Origin: Ligustrum vulgare
Lineage: Eukaryota > Streptophyta > Magnoliopsida > Lamiales > Oleaceae
Reading direction: 5' to 3'
DNA length: 64,000 bases
Assembly: GCA_963555705.1 (NCBI GenBank)
Contig: OY743179.1
Coordinates: 19,352,692 to 19,416,691 of the forward strand
Shown here: positions 23,322 through 35,242 of the stretch, one piece after another
Layout: each line of letters opens with the position of its first letter
How positions within the stretch are numbered: position 1 is the first letter of the stretch
Notes under the pieces: model-generated
What the model saw: only the letters and a program-made list of their open reading frames with translations
Told to the model about the DNA's origin: nothing
Databases searched by the model: none
Made by a program: the position numbers and the translations under genes

Positions 23322-23497
23322 ACCCAAGTGCAAAGGTGCATCACATGCCACTTGGACGAGATTGTTGGAAGGTTTGGGTCGAGGAAGTGTACATGAGTCA
23401 TTTGGCCTTATACAGACCTACAGATGAATTTCGATTGCTTAGTGAAGCCATGGGAAGTACTGTTGCTTGGCCTAAAAGTTGTATTAGACTTATTTGA
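23322..23497 (+). pseudogene. Remnant of a CACTA-associated DUF8039-type protein, last exon
   Basis: After a TTTTGTACAG acceptor the frame reads KVHHMPLGRDCWKVWVEE, then LYRPTDEF, SEAMGSTVAWP and a TGA at 23495-23497. The pattern V-H-x-P-L-G, a run through V-x-V, and a final A-x-G-S-x-V-A-W-P-x is typical of the C-terminal domain of CACTA-associated plant proteins (DUF8039 type). Only this exon is recognised. It suggests that the element descends from an autonomous CACTA and lost most coding sequence. Confidence 0.55.
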
Positions 23498-24282
23498 TGA
23501 AGGTAAAACTTATTTACAAGCGAATTTCAATTTCTATTGTTGCGGATCAAGTTTTGAAATGATTTGGTTGTGATGAGTATTGATTCTAGATTATTGTTGG
23601 GGTGGAGTTGGGGATGAATTTTGGATTGATTTGATTGTAGTTTGATGATGAATGAGTTTTTAGTTTGATGTTTTAAAGTATTATGGTGGTTGTGATATCC
23701 CTCTACAGGTTGGCTAAGTCCAATTTATAGGGGAGACTCTGTCCAAATTTTTTTAAAGTTTTACAATCGAAAATGATAATTTTAATATTTAGTATGATTT
23801 ATTTCTACATTTTTGCATTCAGTGCAGTTGGAGTCTTGATGATTAAACTTTTATAATGTCTTTGCAGGTAAAAGTCAATTTTGTAGTTCTCTCACAAGAT
23901 GGTTTGTCATGGGCATAGTTCGAGCTAGACTTCAGAAGTCTTGAAGTACTCATCTTCAATGATGATTCGTGTTGAAAATGGTTATAGTAGTTTCTTTTTG
24001 TATGGTTGTTGGTCTGCTAGAGTTATTGTTACAATTTAGAGGAATAGAAAATGTCAAACTTTAGATGTGCAATCAAATAGATGAAAAATCTATATTGCAG
24101 ATTTTGTTTTAATGTCGGAGAACAAAGTACCGTAATTTTTGTTAAGTAATAAAATATGTTGATTTATTTTTATAGCACGTGTTTCATATTTTACATATTA
24201 CATATATGTTTGAGAAATTTGTTGGTTATCAGTGGAATTATCTATATTGATTTACAAAAAAAAAAAAAAAAAAAAATTGTTA

Positions 24283-24625
24283 AAGATCAACGGCAACGCG
24301 CAATGAGTGTTGCCAAAAGTATCAATGGCAACGCGCACCGAGTGTTGCTAAAAGTATCAACGGCAACGCGCAAAGTGTGTTGCCAAAAGTATCAATGGCA
24401 ACGCGCAACGAGTGTTGCCAAAAGTATCAACGGCAACGCGCAAAGAGTGTTGCCAAAAGTATCAACGGCAACGCGCAACGAGTGTTGCAAAAAGTATCAA
24501 CGGCAACGCGCATTGCGCATTGCGCGTTGCCGTATCCTTTCCCTCTACGGCAACACTGCGATTTGCAACATGCACATGAACGTTGCAAAAGGCCTACGGC
24601 AACATTTTTTGCGCGTTGCCGTAGG
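24283..24625. repeat. Right subterminal array of the CACTA element
   Basis: Seven near-identical units of 35-36 bases, each with GGCAACGCGC, a short loop, AGTGTTGCC and the linker AAAAGTATCAA. Longer GCATTGCGCATTGCGCG and terminal hairpins follow. The regular spacing differs from the ~60-base units of the left end. The open frame crossing it is not a gene. Confidence 0.9.
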
Positions 24626-25016
24626 CTATTTTTGTTGTAGTGATCTTTTGGACGATTTTACGGACAATGTTATTACAGTTTACTCTCACTTGTTATATTG
24701 TATTAAACTTCTTGTTGAGATCTTTGATTCGACTTCTATATTACATATTTTTTGACTTCAAAATAATACAATAATGTGTATATTTAAAAAAGTGGTTTGA
24801 GAAATTTTTTGATTTATAAAAGGTCTATAAACCATTTTTTGCAAGTTTATTAAACGCGTGCTTAAACATAATTTTAATACTGATAGTTGCCCATATGATT
24901 TTTTAAATACATTTCAACATGCGAGAGTGGTTATTTCTAACTCTTGTTAATTGTCATTACATATGACGGAAAATTATATTCAATATGGAAGATCAAGAAA
25001 TTATAATATCATATAA

Positions 25017-25194
25017 TCTTTGCACAATTATTAAAATTAAAATTTATTAAAAAAATATTAACCATTATTTGGTATTTACCATAAAATAATATTAGTACTT
25101 ATATATATATATATCTTTGCACAATTATTAAAATTAAAATTTATTAAAAAAATATTAACCATTATTTGGTATTTACCATAAAATAATATTAGTA

Positions 25195-25231
<37 letters not shown>

Positions 25232-25345
25232 TTGCACAATTATTAAAATTAAAATTTATTAAAAAAATATTAACCATTGTTTGGTATTTACCATAAAATA
25301 ATATTAGTTCTTATATATATATATATATATATTAGTTCTTATATA
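25017..25345. repeat. Three tandem AT-rich units separated by (TA)n
   Basis: Units starting TCTTTGCACAATTATT at 25017, 25114 and 25229 are nearly identical over about 85 bases and end in TATATA tracts of differing length, which explains the 97 and 115 base spacings. Further TTAGTTCTTATATA fragments follow to 25382. Confidence 0.9.
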
Positions 25346-25351
25346 TTAGTT

Positions 25352-25388
<37 letters not shown>

Positions 25389-25739
25389 ATAAATGCATTC
25401 ACACCAATCAACTTTGCATTCACACTAATCCACTATTCTCCCTTTATATATAGTATAGATACCATTTCTGGAAACAATAGATAATGTAATCAATGAAAGT
25501 CGCTATTTTCGGAAATATGTGTAGGTAGAATAGTAATTAATGAAAAATGCTATTTTCGAGAAGTTTCAGGGAGGGAAAAAAAAGTAATTCGACGGTAGGT
25601 TGCTTTTATCTATAGATAAAGATAAAAATTTTGAATAAAAATTTAATTATTAAATCTAAACTATTTAATCTTTTATTGAATTTGGTACAAAATCTCTAAT
25701 TCTCTATATATGCATTGATTTGTTATATGAATTGGACAT

Positions 25740-26540
25740 CAGAATTAGGCTCCAATAAGGACGTAGAGCTCGAACATTGTCATAGGTCTTTCAGACAGGT
25801 GTTTGGACGACTATGCAAGAGATGCCAATAATAGGAGTTGATGGTGATTCCCAGCTTGGAAAAATCCAAGAAGGTGAGGTTACCTGCAACTAAGGCGACA
25901 AACAGAGGGAGGAGTCCACGTGAAAACGAATACATACCCCACAACCATAGATCGACCTGGACTAGACAATCAATGTAATACATGTCTTATTTCCTTTTCC
26001 TACCTAGATATGGAGCAAACTTCAAGCAAGACAAGACGGATTGAAACATCCATATAGCTTTGTCCTGTCTTTTGTCTCTTTCATTCACCTCGACCGGCAT
26101 GATTGATTGTTCACTCCCGCAGAAAAGATAAGAAAAGAAGGAATAGGTGGTATAGCTAAGAGGAATAGGTATAGTTAACATCTTAAGTATAGTTAGTTCA
26201 TTTAATGACTTATTGAGAAGCTAGGCTCTTTCCTGGTTCTCCGGAGGGAGATGGGTGGATCCTACTTGTGCTATCAAGTCCAAAAATGATTTCTCTTTTC
26301 CGTAAGAATGGGGGGTTGTGAGTAGCTGATCGAAAGCCTGTCTAAAGTCCTTCATACGGTCAGATTTTCTCAAATCTGCCAAACTGTCTTGAAGGACGTT
26401 TTTGGTCAATTCTCATGCTTGAGCAATGGCATGGTCCAAGTTAGGTTAGGGAGTAGTGACTTCACAATTCGCATTGGATGAACTCTAACTCTCGACATCA
26501 AGACCGATAAAAAGCCTATTGGACCTAGCAAGCAAAGAAA
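25740..26540. other. GC-richer block, possible organelle-derived insertion
   Basis: This stretch differs sharply in base composition and word use from the AT-rich flanks and resembles plant mitochondrial intergenic DNA in style. Three small minus-strand frames of 60-67 codons lie in it, and the one at 26221-26409 has a soluble-protein-like composition. I recognise no mitochondrial gene, so the origin is inference from texture alone. Confidence 0.3.
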
Positions 26541-26619
26541 GTTGCAGAAGGGGCGTAAAAAACACCCTTTAGCGAATTATGTATTGACTTATTTGTCTTT
26601 AACAGAAATAGATAACGAA

Positions 26620-26749
26620 ATTTTTTTACTGTTCGATCCGATTCGAACCCAATTCAATCCGAATTTTTTTTACTGTTTGATTCAATTGGAAATTCCGTGG
26701 ATCAAATTTGGATCATGTCGATTCGATCCGAACTCGATCCATTACCATC
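26620..26749 (-). repeat. Truncated hAT-like MITE copy
   Basis: Read in reverse the sequence starts TTGATGGTAATGGATCGAG and continues with GATCGAATC-type words. This closely follows the left end of the element at 32068-32535. The other end is missing. Confidence 0.5.
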
Positions 26750-27019
26750 AATAAAGGTATGGAAAAAATAAAAATACGACGCATATGAGAAAATGAAGCA
26801 AAACCAAATATTTTAAGTTTATCATCATTAATCATGTCTTTACTAATTTTTTTTAAAAAAAAACTCAGGTACTAATTATGTTTTTAAAATATAAAATACG
26901 TTGTAAATAATATATTATATGGCAAATAACGTTTGTATCCCTGTAGCTCTAGATATTATTACCTTATATCCATGTTCTTCCAAATATATGGGGCTCTGAT
27001 TCATAATAAAATACAAAGT

Positions 27020-27650
27020 AGTATTTCTTCCGTGCGATGCACGGAAGTTATTCAAAAATATTAATTTCGATAAGTATTTCAAAAACTTTAATATTTATAT
27101 ATAATTAAAGCAAATTCAAAATGCATGAAAAATAATATTATATCACAATAACTAATTAAATTTAATAAATAATATAACTAATTCAAATTATAATACTTTC
27201 TTCGAATAGTAAGTCAATTTATATATTTAAGTAATACATGATTGTTAATTTCAATAATTTTTATGAGTTATTATTAATTTCAAAGAAAATGAAAATTTAG
27301 TAATTTATTTAATTGTATATCATGTTTGATATAATATTATGAGTAAAATATTAATTTTGTGGAATACATCAATATATTTCTCACAATTTTTGCACTCTCC
27401 CCTCGTATTTAAGTTTTCCAATTTTCATTGAAAAATATAAAGTAAAATAATTATAAATGCCTGCTTAACTTAAACCCTTGAATATTTGTATTAACCAATA
27501 AAATTATATTTTTTCGTAACTATTAAAATTAACAATGATTAAGAAAATATAATTCATTATTAATCATAGAATTCACATTTTTTGCATTTGCCTATAGTTT
27601 TTAACATTTTCACGAAATTTCTTGCAGAAACATTAATCACAATAATGAGT
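27020..27650 (-). mobile_element. Minus-strand Helitron relative with perfect 3' hairpin
   Basis: A perfect stem TTCCGTGC-GAT-GCACGGAA (27028-27046) lies near the left end. The CTAG terminus has decayed to GTAG. The body matches the interrupted copy at 8050-8544. Bases 27496-27510 (AAATTATATTTTTTC) are the uninterrupted version of the site where the Helitron at 8545 inserted. The right limit is approximate. Confidence 0.55.
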
Positions 27651-27768
27651 CTCGTTATTTAAAATTATAATAGCTTCATTGATTAATAAAAAAAAATATA
27701 TTTACATAATAAATTACTTTGCTTCTCGTATTAAAATAAGAACAACAAACAAATAAAATACATCATTA

Positions 27769-27851
<83 letters not shown>
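27769..27851. repeat. (AAT)n microsatellite, about 27 units
   Basis: An uninterrupted trinucleotide repeat in AT-rich, non-coding sequence. Confidence 0.95.
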
Positions 27852-27852
<1 letters not shown>

Positions 27853-27980
27853 TGTAAAATCAACATCAAATAAAGATATAATATGTTAAACTACTTTAAA
27901 ATATCACTTTTCATTTCTAGAAGGCGAAAAAAAAAACAAAAAACAAAAGAATACTAAAATTTTTTGACATGCAAATTATG

Positions 27981-28690
27981 TGTGATCGATATTTAATACT
28001 TGTATGTGTATTAAAAATTAATATGACAAAATAAAAGATAAGAATGATATATTACAAAAGACCAAATTAAAAAATTATACATAGCAAGAAAAAAAAAAAG
28101 AATAAACATGTATTTGGTAAAAGTAAAAAAATAGTTTATAAATATGTTTATAAACTACGCAATTTTTCAAATCACTTTTAAACACACATTTTCTCTCCAA
28201 TTTTCAACGACTATTTTTTACCTCAAAATTATAAATAAATCAATTTATAAACCAGATCTACTTATTCAAAAATCATTTCTTGCCACATTTTACCAATAAT
28301 ATAATCTACAAACAAATTAAAAAATTTCTCTACTTTTAATCTTACATTCTGAAAAAATCACTATTTCAAATAATGTGATTTGTAAAATTTTTGTAGAATG
28401 TGTAATCGAAATTTAATAATTATACGTGTATTAAAAATTAATATGAAAAAATAAAAGATAAGAATGATATATTACAAAAGACCAAATTAAAAAAAAAAAA
28501 AAATACATAGCAAGACAAAAAAGAATAAACGTGTATTTGGTAAAAGTAAAAAAAAAATGGTTTATAAACATGTTCATGTTTATAAACTACGTAATTTTTG
28601 AAACCGCTTTTTAAAAATACATTTTCTCTCCAATTTTCAACGAATACTTTTTACATCAAAATTATAAATAAATTAATTTATAAAACAAAC
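27981..28690. repeat. Tandem duplication, ~420-bp spacing
   Basis: 27981-28260 recurs at 28401-28690. Shared blocks include ATTAAAAATTAATATGA, AAAAGATAAGAATGATATA, GTATTTGGTAAAAGTAAAA and the TTTTCTCTCCAATTTTCAACG run, in the same order. Differences are poly(A) lengths and point changes. No genes. Confidence 0.85.
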
Positions 28691-28699
28691 AGTGTTATG

Positions 28700-30530
28700 A
28701 AATGAGGGTAATAGACAAAAGAAGAATAAGACAAATGAAAAAAAAAAATTGAATAGATGTCAGCGCCTGACATTTATTGCTTGGAATCCAAGCTGTAAAC
28801 GATAAACGTTAAGAAAAAAAGGCAAAGCGACAACTTCTTGTGGAAGACTTTTCCACTTTAAAATATAGTAAGTATAAATTTATTGACATCATCTATTCTT
28901 CTCTCTAGTTCATAGCACGTTATCGATATGAGTCTCTACCAAATTGAGTTAGAAAAATTCTCCAAAATCTCACGGTTCTCTCAAAATATTAGTTAGATGA
29001 TAATACTTTTTATAAGCATAATCACCCAAGATTAATTTTGTGCACGCGAATTTTTTTATACATGTGCATCATAACGATGTCAACTCCCGTTTTTCCAATT
29101 CTGAATTCTATTTTAGTTAATGTTTATACACTGAAATTCTAAATTGCAAAAGATTATTTATTTATACATGTGCATATTCTGTTTTAGTTTGTTTATACGT
29201 GTGAATTCTGGACTTTTGGAATTCTAAATTGCATAGATCATTTTTCTTTCAATCATTAGGGATTGTTTACTTGTATTAGTTTTGGTGCCTGTGTTGCACG
29301 CATATTGCCAGTATTTTTTTATTATAGAAGCTTCAAATAATGATTTTTTGTTTGATATTTCGGAATCTTTTCTTGGTACAATTCTTATTATGAAGGAATG
29401 GGTTAAAGAACATGAAGAAAAAAAAATGAATGGAAACAAAACAATAACTTTTATGTACAAGGATGAAGCCTCATTTGCAACTTCATACGGGGCTACAAAA
29501 ACATGTTAAGATCACCACGTACAGGGCTGCAAAACACATGTTAACATCATCATGTGGGGTTAACTTCCCAAACTCAATTCTTTCTCAAAAAGAAAACACG
29601 TTTGGTTGACTAACTATATTTTAGTTATTGATACACAGAAAGCCCAACTATTTTGATACCATATTAGAGTCGATGTTCAACATATCAGAGCTATCCAAAT
29701 TGGAACTTTTGACCACAGGTACTTGAAATGTACTTTCAATGACTGCATTACAAATGATAAATCATCGATTAGCACCACATTCAGCCACAACACCCAAAAG
29801 CAAAAAATAATACAAAAAATCACCTTCTTGATTACCATACGCAGCCATAATAGGGACATTTTATAAACTTAAGTTATGTGGCCTCACTATCCAAAAAACA
29901 AATTAAACAAAACATAATTAATAAAAAAAAAATACAAATACATCAATAAATACAAAAAAAAAAAAAAAAGTCTAGTTACTAACGAATACAACAATAAATA
30001 CAAATGACTATGTTGATCCCTCTATATGAAAATCAATGTTTTCTTTGATCTCCCTCTGTATAAAAATCAATGTTCTCCTATGCAGATATAAAGACAAATG
30101 AATAATTTCATACAAACTTTGCAAAGCTATGATGAGTTCAACTTATATAAATTCATAGGCATAAAAAAGGATTCTTAGTTTCCCACCATCGATCAACTCC
30201 TCTACAAAAACAGGATTCGCACTTCACCTCACAATGGACAACAATAAATGGTGGAAAATGGGACCAAGAACACCATGGACAAATTGAGGTTATGATTTTA
30301 AAAAAAAAAAAAAAAAAATGCATTTTCTGAAATTATTGAAAAAAAAAAATTAGACTAACAATAAACATGAAATGCAAAACCCATTTATGAATGCTCTCAA
30401 AATAGCACTCATACTTGCACAAGCTAACCCAAATACCATCCACTATAACAAAACATCCATATATGAGTTGTGTATTCGTAGGAGGTCAATAAAAACATCA
30501 AAAAAATATGGAATTCGTGGGTTCACAAAA
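28700..30530. other. AT-rich intergenic sequence
   Basis: No gene or element terminus could be supported. Short frames at 29224-29509 lie on opposite strands of the same segment and show no recognisable motif. Confidence 0.4.
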
Positions 30531-30823
30531 CCCATTTTGCCTTCATATTTGGAAAACAAAAGAAAAATTAAACCAAATTTCTTCATGACTTATATAGCAT
30601 CAACTATTAAACATCATATTTAAATGAACAATAAATCAGTAAGCATAGATGAGAAAAAACTGAGATACCAATACATAAAAAATACCCATTTTGCCTTCAT
30701 ATTTGGGGAGAATAAAAACATTAAACCGAATTTCTCCATGACTAATAATATAGCATCAAACTATTAAACACCAGATCTAAATGAACAATAAATCAGTAAG
30801 CATGGATGAAAAAAATTGAGATA
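30531..30823. repeat. Imperfect tandem duplication, two ~140-bp units
   Basis: Both units begin CCCATTTTGCCTTCATATTT and share CCATGAC or TCATGAC, ACTATTAAACA and ATGAACAATAAATCAGTAAG in order. They end in GAGATACCA. Non-coding. Confidence 0.8.
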
Positions 30824-32059
30824 CCAAGATAAAAGAAGGAAATCCTTGTATGCAACAAAAAAAGAAGTAGAAAAAAAATCAATCTATACCTAAAAAGAGA
30901 AGTCAGATGTGGTTGGACCCAAAATTAGGCTCCTCTTTAGTAATACTATTTTTTTAGATTTTAATTCAATTCAAAATCAACATTTAATCTTAATCACATT
31001 TTTTATGGGATCCACAACTTTTCAACAACACAACTTATCAACTTTATCAAAAACACAACTTATCAACTTTATCAAAATCTACTGAAATCTTATTTTTATC
31101 AATGACAAACTGGAAAAGAAAAAGAACTTCTCAATAAGTATAGCATACTCACAAATGAGGTTATTTCTTAGAGAGAGAAAGAAGGAGTAGGGTTAGAAGG
31201 ATCGGTAGAGAGAGACAAAAATGAGATTATTTTTTGCACATTAAAGTAAGTACACAGTCAGTTAAGGACTTTCCCAATATAGTTCAACGTTAACATTTTT
31301 TGCCAAAATAGTGTTCAATTGAATGTACATAGGCCAATTGGAGAAATTCTGGGCAATTGCATTTTGAATAATTTATATGTAAAAATAAAGTATAAGAGGG
31401 ACATTCCAATTCTGAATTCTTACAATTAGTCTATTACAGATATTTTGAATTACAAACTTACAAATATTCTAAGTGGAGTCTCCCAAACATGAAATTTCAT
31501 GGAATTTTTTAGATTGATGGATTCTCATGAAATTTATGAATTTTAATAGAATTCCATAAAATCTCCCAAGTTCTAATGGAATTTTATTCCACATATTTTA
31601 ATGGACTTTATTAGATTTTGGTGGAATTTGTTAAATGTGTACTCAATATGAAATTTTTTATGGATTTTTTCATCTACTTTTATAGCTTGTCGGATAATTT
31701 ATTTATTATTATTTTTTGCAAGTTGAATGTGAACTCGAGACAAAGTAAAAATAAATTAACATAATTTCTTTGATCATCAAAAAAATAAAAATAAAAAGAA
31801 GCAAAAATATTCGAACTATGTTATTAATTAAAAAATAAAATTATATCCAATCCTACCTACCACAATCGAAACACAGAAGTAATTTGCTTAAGAAACATTA
31901 GAGGAGACTTATGCTTCTCTTGCTCTCTTTTCACGTCCAGGCTCCAGCATAACATAAATAATAATAAAGGTCTTTCCTATTTCACTATCCAATTTATCAT
32001 AAACAATTTCATGCATAAAGCTAGATATATGTTCTCAGAATGGACATTAGCTTTAATGC
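30824..32059. other. Intergenic sequence with mirror-like ATGGAATT words
   Basis: No gene. At 31480-31660 the words GGAATTT and AAATTTCATGG recur on both strands. Related words reappear at 32930-33190, possibly the two ends of an old inverted-repeat element, but ends cannot be fixed. Confidence 0.3.
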
Positions 32060-32067
32060 TTTATAGT

Positions 32068-32535
32068 CAGTGATGGCAATGGAGCGGATCGGTGCCGATC
32101 CAAGTTCGTTTCACGAAATTTCGGATCAGATCGAATCGGATCAAACAATAAAAATCTCGGATCGTGACAGGTTCAAATCGGGTCGGGTTCAGAACAAACA
32201 TTAAGAAATTTTCGTTATATATTTTCGTTAACGACAAACAAATAAATACATAATTCATAAAATAACTAATATAATATCTAATTTATATAACAAAACATTG
32301 TATATATAGAGAATTAATGATTTTGTACCAAATTCAATAAAAGATTATATATTTTATATTTAATAATTAAATTTTTTTACATGTTTTTTTAATTTTTCAA
32401 AAAAAAATTGGATCGAGGATCGGGTCGGATCGGATCACCCTCGATCCAAATTCGATATGTCGATCTACGGATCGGGATTTTTTCGGATCGAATCGGGTCG
32501 GATCAACAGATTGAATTTATTTTTGGACATCTCTA
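32068..32535. mobile_element. hAT-like non-autonomous element with 8-bp target duplication
   Basis: The left end is CAGTGATGGCAATGG. The right end read in reverse is TAGAGATGTCCAAAA, a short imperfect inverted repeat. Flanks are TTTATAGT (32060-32067) and TTTATAAT (32536-32543), seven of eight bases alike, as expected for hAT. The body has subterminal GGATCGG-type words and an AT-rich centre with no transposase. Confidence 0.7.
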
Positions 32536-32562
32536 TTTATAATAGCCATTAGTCTAGTATAA

Positions 32563-32687
32563 GCCCCTATTTGGTCTTGCTAAAAATATTTTTTTTTGCT
32601 AAAAATTGATGAAATGTGTAAATGAAAAGTTGATAAAATATGTGGGTCACATAAATGAGTTTTCAAACATTTGTGCCAAACTGGGGC
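32563..32687. mobile_element. Tourist-like MITE (PIF/Harbinger)
   Basis: A 125-bp element with ends GCCCCTATTTGG and CCAAACTGGGGC. It is flanked on both sides by TAA (32560-32562, 32688-32690), the TWA duplication of PIF/Harbinger elements. It begins 20 bases after the preceding hAT-like duplication. Non-coding. Confidence 0.75.
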
Positions 32688-32690
32688 TAA

Positions 32691-33428
32691 GCTTCTATTA
32701 TCAAGTAATTCTGAAAATTTTCTTCATCTTGGTACGACACCAAATATTATGCTGTAGATTCAAAAATATAAACTAGAAAATCTTTGATAACACACAGAAT
32801 TTTGGCCTGGAGAGGTGGTGACCTGCAGATCTATCTAGGGCTTAGTTTGAGAGGAACTATACATAAAGAATAATAAAGGGATGAATGTAGGGTAATATCG
32901 TATTGAATGGAAGGCGTGGAATTTGAATTCCGAGGGGCCATGGTCGGATTTGTTGAAGAATTTTATCTTCATATTTTTGGTTTAAAATCCATCACAATCC
33001 ATTAAAATTAGAAATCCATCGAAATCCACAGAATTTTGAGGACATCGAAATTTTATGGAATTAATTAAAATCCATGTTGATGACCTTGCATTTTGATGGA
33101 TTCTATAAAATTCCAAATTGAGGATACGTAGAATGTTATAGAATTCTAAAATCCATCAAACTCCATTTGGGGAAACCCCCCCAAGACTGCGCTCGGTCAT
33201 GAATTATAATCAAATTATAATATACACAATTTTTCAAATTACTTTTTAACTATACACATTTTCTCTCTCATTTTCAACCACACATTTTTCGTAGAAAACA
33301 TAAAAAATAAGAAAAAAAAGTAGCCGCCGACCACTCTATAAATTACAAATTTTGAATAGGAATTTTTGATATATGTGCCGTCAAAAAAATAAAAGTTGAT
33401 TACTGGTTCATAATATTTTAATACTCAT
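32691..33428. other. Intergenic sequence
   Basis: No gene. It contains dispersed AAATCCAT and ATGGATTT words (32940-33170) of a probable decayed inverted-repeat element ending near CCATTTGGGGAAACCC. Confidence 0.35.
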
Positions 33429-33897
33429 GTGGGGAAAAGTTCACATGTTAAGTCACTTATATAAGTGAAAATAGTTAATCGTGCATTTATTAGTTGATTA
33501 ATTTATATTGCTAAATTGAATTGGCCAATTGAAAAGTTGTGGTCGCTTAAATGCACAATTTAATAGAAAATGAAATGAATGCGCACTTTGGTGCAGACTA
33601 AATGCACACCGACGACATGTTCCTAGACGTCGGCAATCACCGATGGAAATCCACTATTGTCGGTAATCAACGACGACCCTGTCGTTGTCGTCGGCCTTAA
33701 CCGACGACGCTTTGTGCCCGTTGGTGATCTGCTACAAAAGTTCCCTACCACAGATCGTCGTCGGTTGGGGCTGAAGACAAAGACAGGGTCGACGTTCATT
33801 GCCGACGATAGTGGAATGCCATCGGTGATTGCCGACGACTAGGAACATGCTGTCGGTGTGCATTTAGTGTGCATCAAAGAGTGCATTTAGTTCATTT
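33429..33897. mobile_element. Palindromic element copy 1, right arm missing
   Basis: Starts with the GGGGAAAAGTTCACATGTTA arm shared by all copies and runs through the CGACG-rich core. It stops after the mirrored GTGCATTTAG, so the right arm is lost. AVT1-related sequence follows. Confidence 0.75.
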
Positions 33898-33927
33898 GTT
33901 AACACACATTGATTTCTCTGTACTAAG

Positions 33928-34530
33928 ATTCCACTGTAGAGAGAATGGAGCGCGAAATTCCTCAAGAATAGAAAGAAGGAACCAAGGTAATCCGAACCTG
34001 CTTTAATGGGCTAAATGCCTTATCGGGTATCTCTAAAAATTCAACTCATAGTTTTTTGTTAACACACATTGATTTCTCTGTACTAAGATTCAAGCTAATG
34101 TGGGTATTGGGATGTTATCAATCCGATATGCACTTTCACAAGGAGGGTGACTTTGCTTAATGTTTCAATATACACTACGCTGATGAATCCGGTAACAAAG
34201 TATGCCGTCATTATTTCACCAATTGCAACTGCTCTAGAAGACGCATTGAATTAGCATGGTATCATACCAAAAAGCTTGTTCATCAGAACAGTTTTGGTGA
34301 GTATTTCAGTTGTCGTTGCATTTTTCATTCCACTTTTTTGAAGTATAATGTCATTTATTGGTGCGTTTCTTAGCATTAGTGGCTCGATCTTGATCCCATG
34401 TTTTTGCTATCTTACGATGAATAGAGCTTCTCGAAAATTAGGCGTATAGTTGATCATCATTGTAGTAGTCCTAGTTTTGGGATTTTTTGTGGCCGTGACG
34501 GGCAGATATATGTCGGTACGAGATTTTTAA
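33928..34530 (+). pseudogene. AVT1-type amino-acid transporter pseudogene, unit A
   Basis: Exon-1 sequence (TVIRTCFNGLNALSG region; an early AAG-to-TAG change is also present) is followed by the intron lacking its acceptor and the first ~60 bases of exon 2. It then jumps directly to the last exon (YTTLMNPVTKYA through GRYMSVRDF, stop at 34528-34530), so most of the transporter core is deleted. Further in-frame stops include the TGA after IPLF near 34340, shared with unit C. Intact family members are vacuolar amino-acid/proton carriers of the AAAP family with ~10-11 membrane helices. Confidence 0.75.
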
Positions 34531-34848
34531 AGAACTTGTAGTTTAAATGTAGTAGAAAAAGCTTGACCAACCTTCTAATTCTCAGACTTTAGGCACTATT
34601 TTTAGTGTCAAAAATTAGTAAATCTTGATGTCAAGAATTGTTGTCCTGTTCATCTTCAAAAATATATGTATATACAAAGAGAAAGATATCTGGTTTTTAT
34701 TTTCTGTCCATTAACCAAGAACAAGTAGGGTTTGAATAGATTAAAATCAACAACATGCTAAATGTGGTAACTAGAAATTCAAAAAGTTAATCCCATGATT
34801 ATCACATATAAATTAAACAGATTTATTTTCCTCAAACAGAAAAACAGA

Positions 34849-35168
34849 TTTACATCCATGCATCGTTTAAGAAGTAAACCCGTTTAGAAACATAGAATGG
34901 AAATCAAGAAAAGAAACATTAAGCAAAGCCACGCTCCTTGTGAAAGTGCATATGGGATTGATAACATCCCAATACCTAAACATAACAATCACATTAGCTT
35001 GAATCTTAGTACAAAGAAATCAATGTGTGTTAACAAAAAACTATGAGTTGAATTTTTTAGAGATACCCGATAAGGCATTTAGCCCATTAAAGCAAGTTCG
35101 GATTACCGTGGTTCCTTCTTTTTGTTCTTCTGAATTTCGCTCTCCATTCTCTCTACAGTGGAATCCAT
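34849..35168 (-). pseudogene. Inverted AVT1 exon 1-2 fragment, unit A
   Basis: On the minus strand exon 1 (35168-35067, with a 2-base loss causing a frameshift before TVIRTCFNGLNALSG) is followed by an intron with intact GTATCT donor and TGTTTAG acceptor. Exon 2 starts at 34975 (GIGMLSIPYALSQ) and ends abruptly near 34849 after CMDVN. A TAA replaces the Tyr codon of CFYTG. It points back at the plus-strand unit A copy, so the two form inverted arms. Confidence 0.75.
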
Positions 35169-35242
35169 ATGTTTTTTGCTGTTGAGTTTTGACGATGCTA
35201 GTTCGTATATGAGTTTCCACGATGCTGGTTATTATATATATA

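Larger units (their letters stand above)
19246..24642 (+). mobile_element. Complete 5.4-kb CACTA (En/Spm) element with captured gene
   Basis: Begins CACTACAACAAAAATGGCC and ends with the inverted counterpart GGCTATTTTTGTTGTAGTG. It is flanked by the 3-bp duplication ATC on both sides (19243-19245, 24643-24645), the normal CACTA pattern. Both ends carry dense GGCAACGCGC-type subterminal arrays. The interior holds a remnant of a DUF8039-type CACTA protein (23322-23497), a captured GBA2-type exon pair (21299-21816) and a nested hAT-like fragment. No TNPD-type transposase ORF is visible, so the element is non-autonomous. Orientation is set by the coding remnants, both on the plus strand. Confidence 0.92.

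Noticed and set aside
24156..24755. A 199-codon open frame with repeated VAKSINGNA-type residues
   Set aside because: The repeats are the 35-36 base subterminal units of the CACTA element; the rest is AT-rich filler.
33657..33842. Open frame across the CG-rich core, repeated at 36856-37050
   Set aside because: It follows the palindromic core of a non-coding element and changes between copies.
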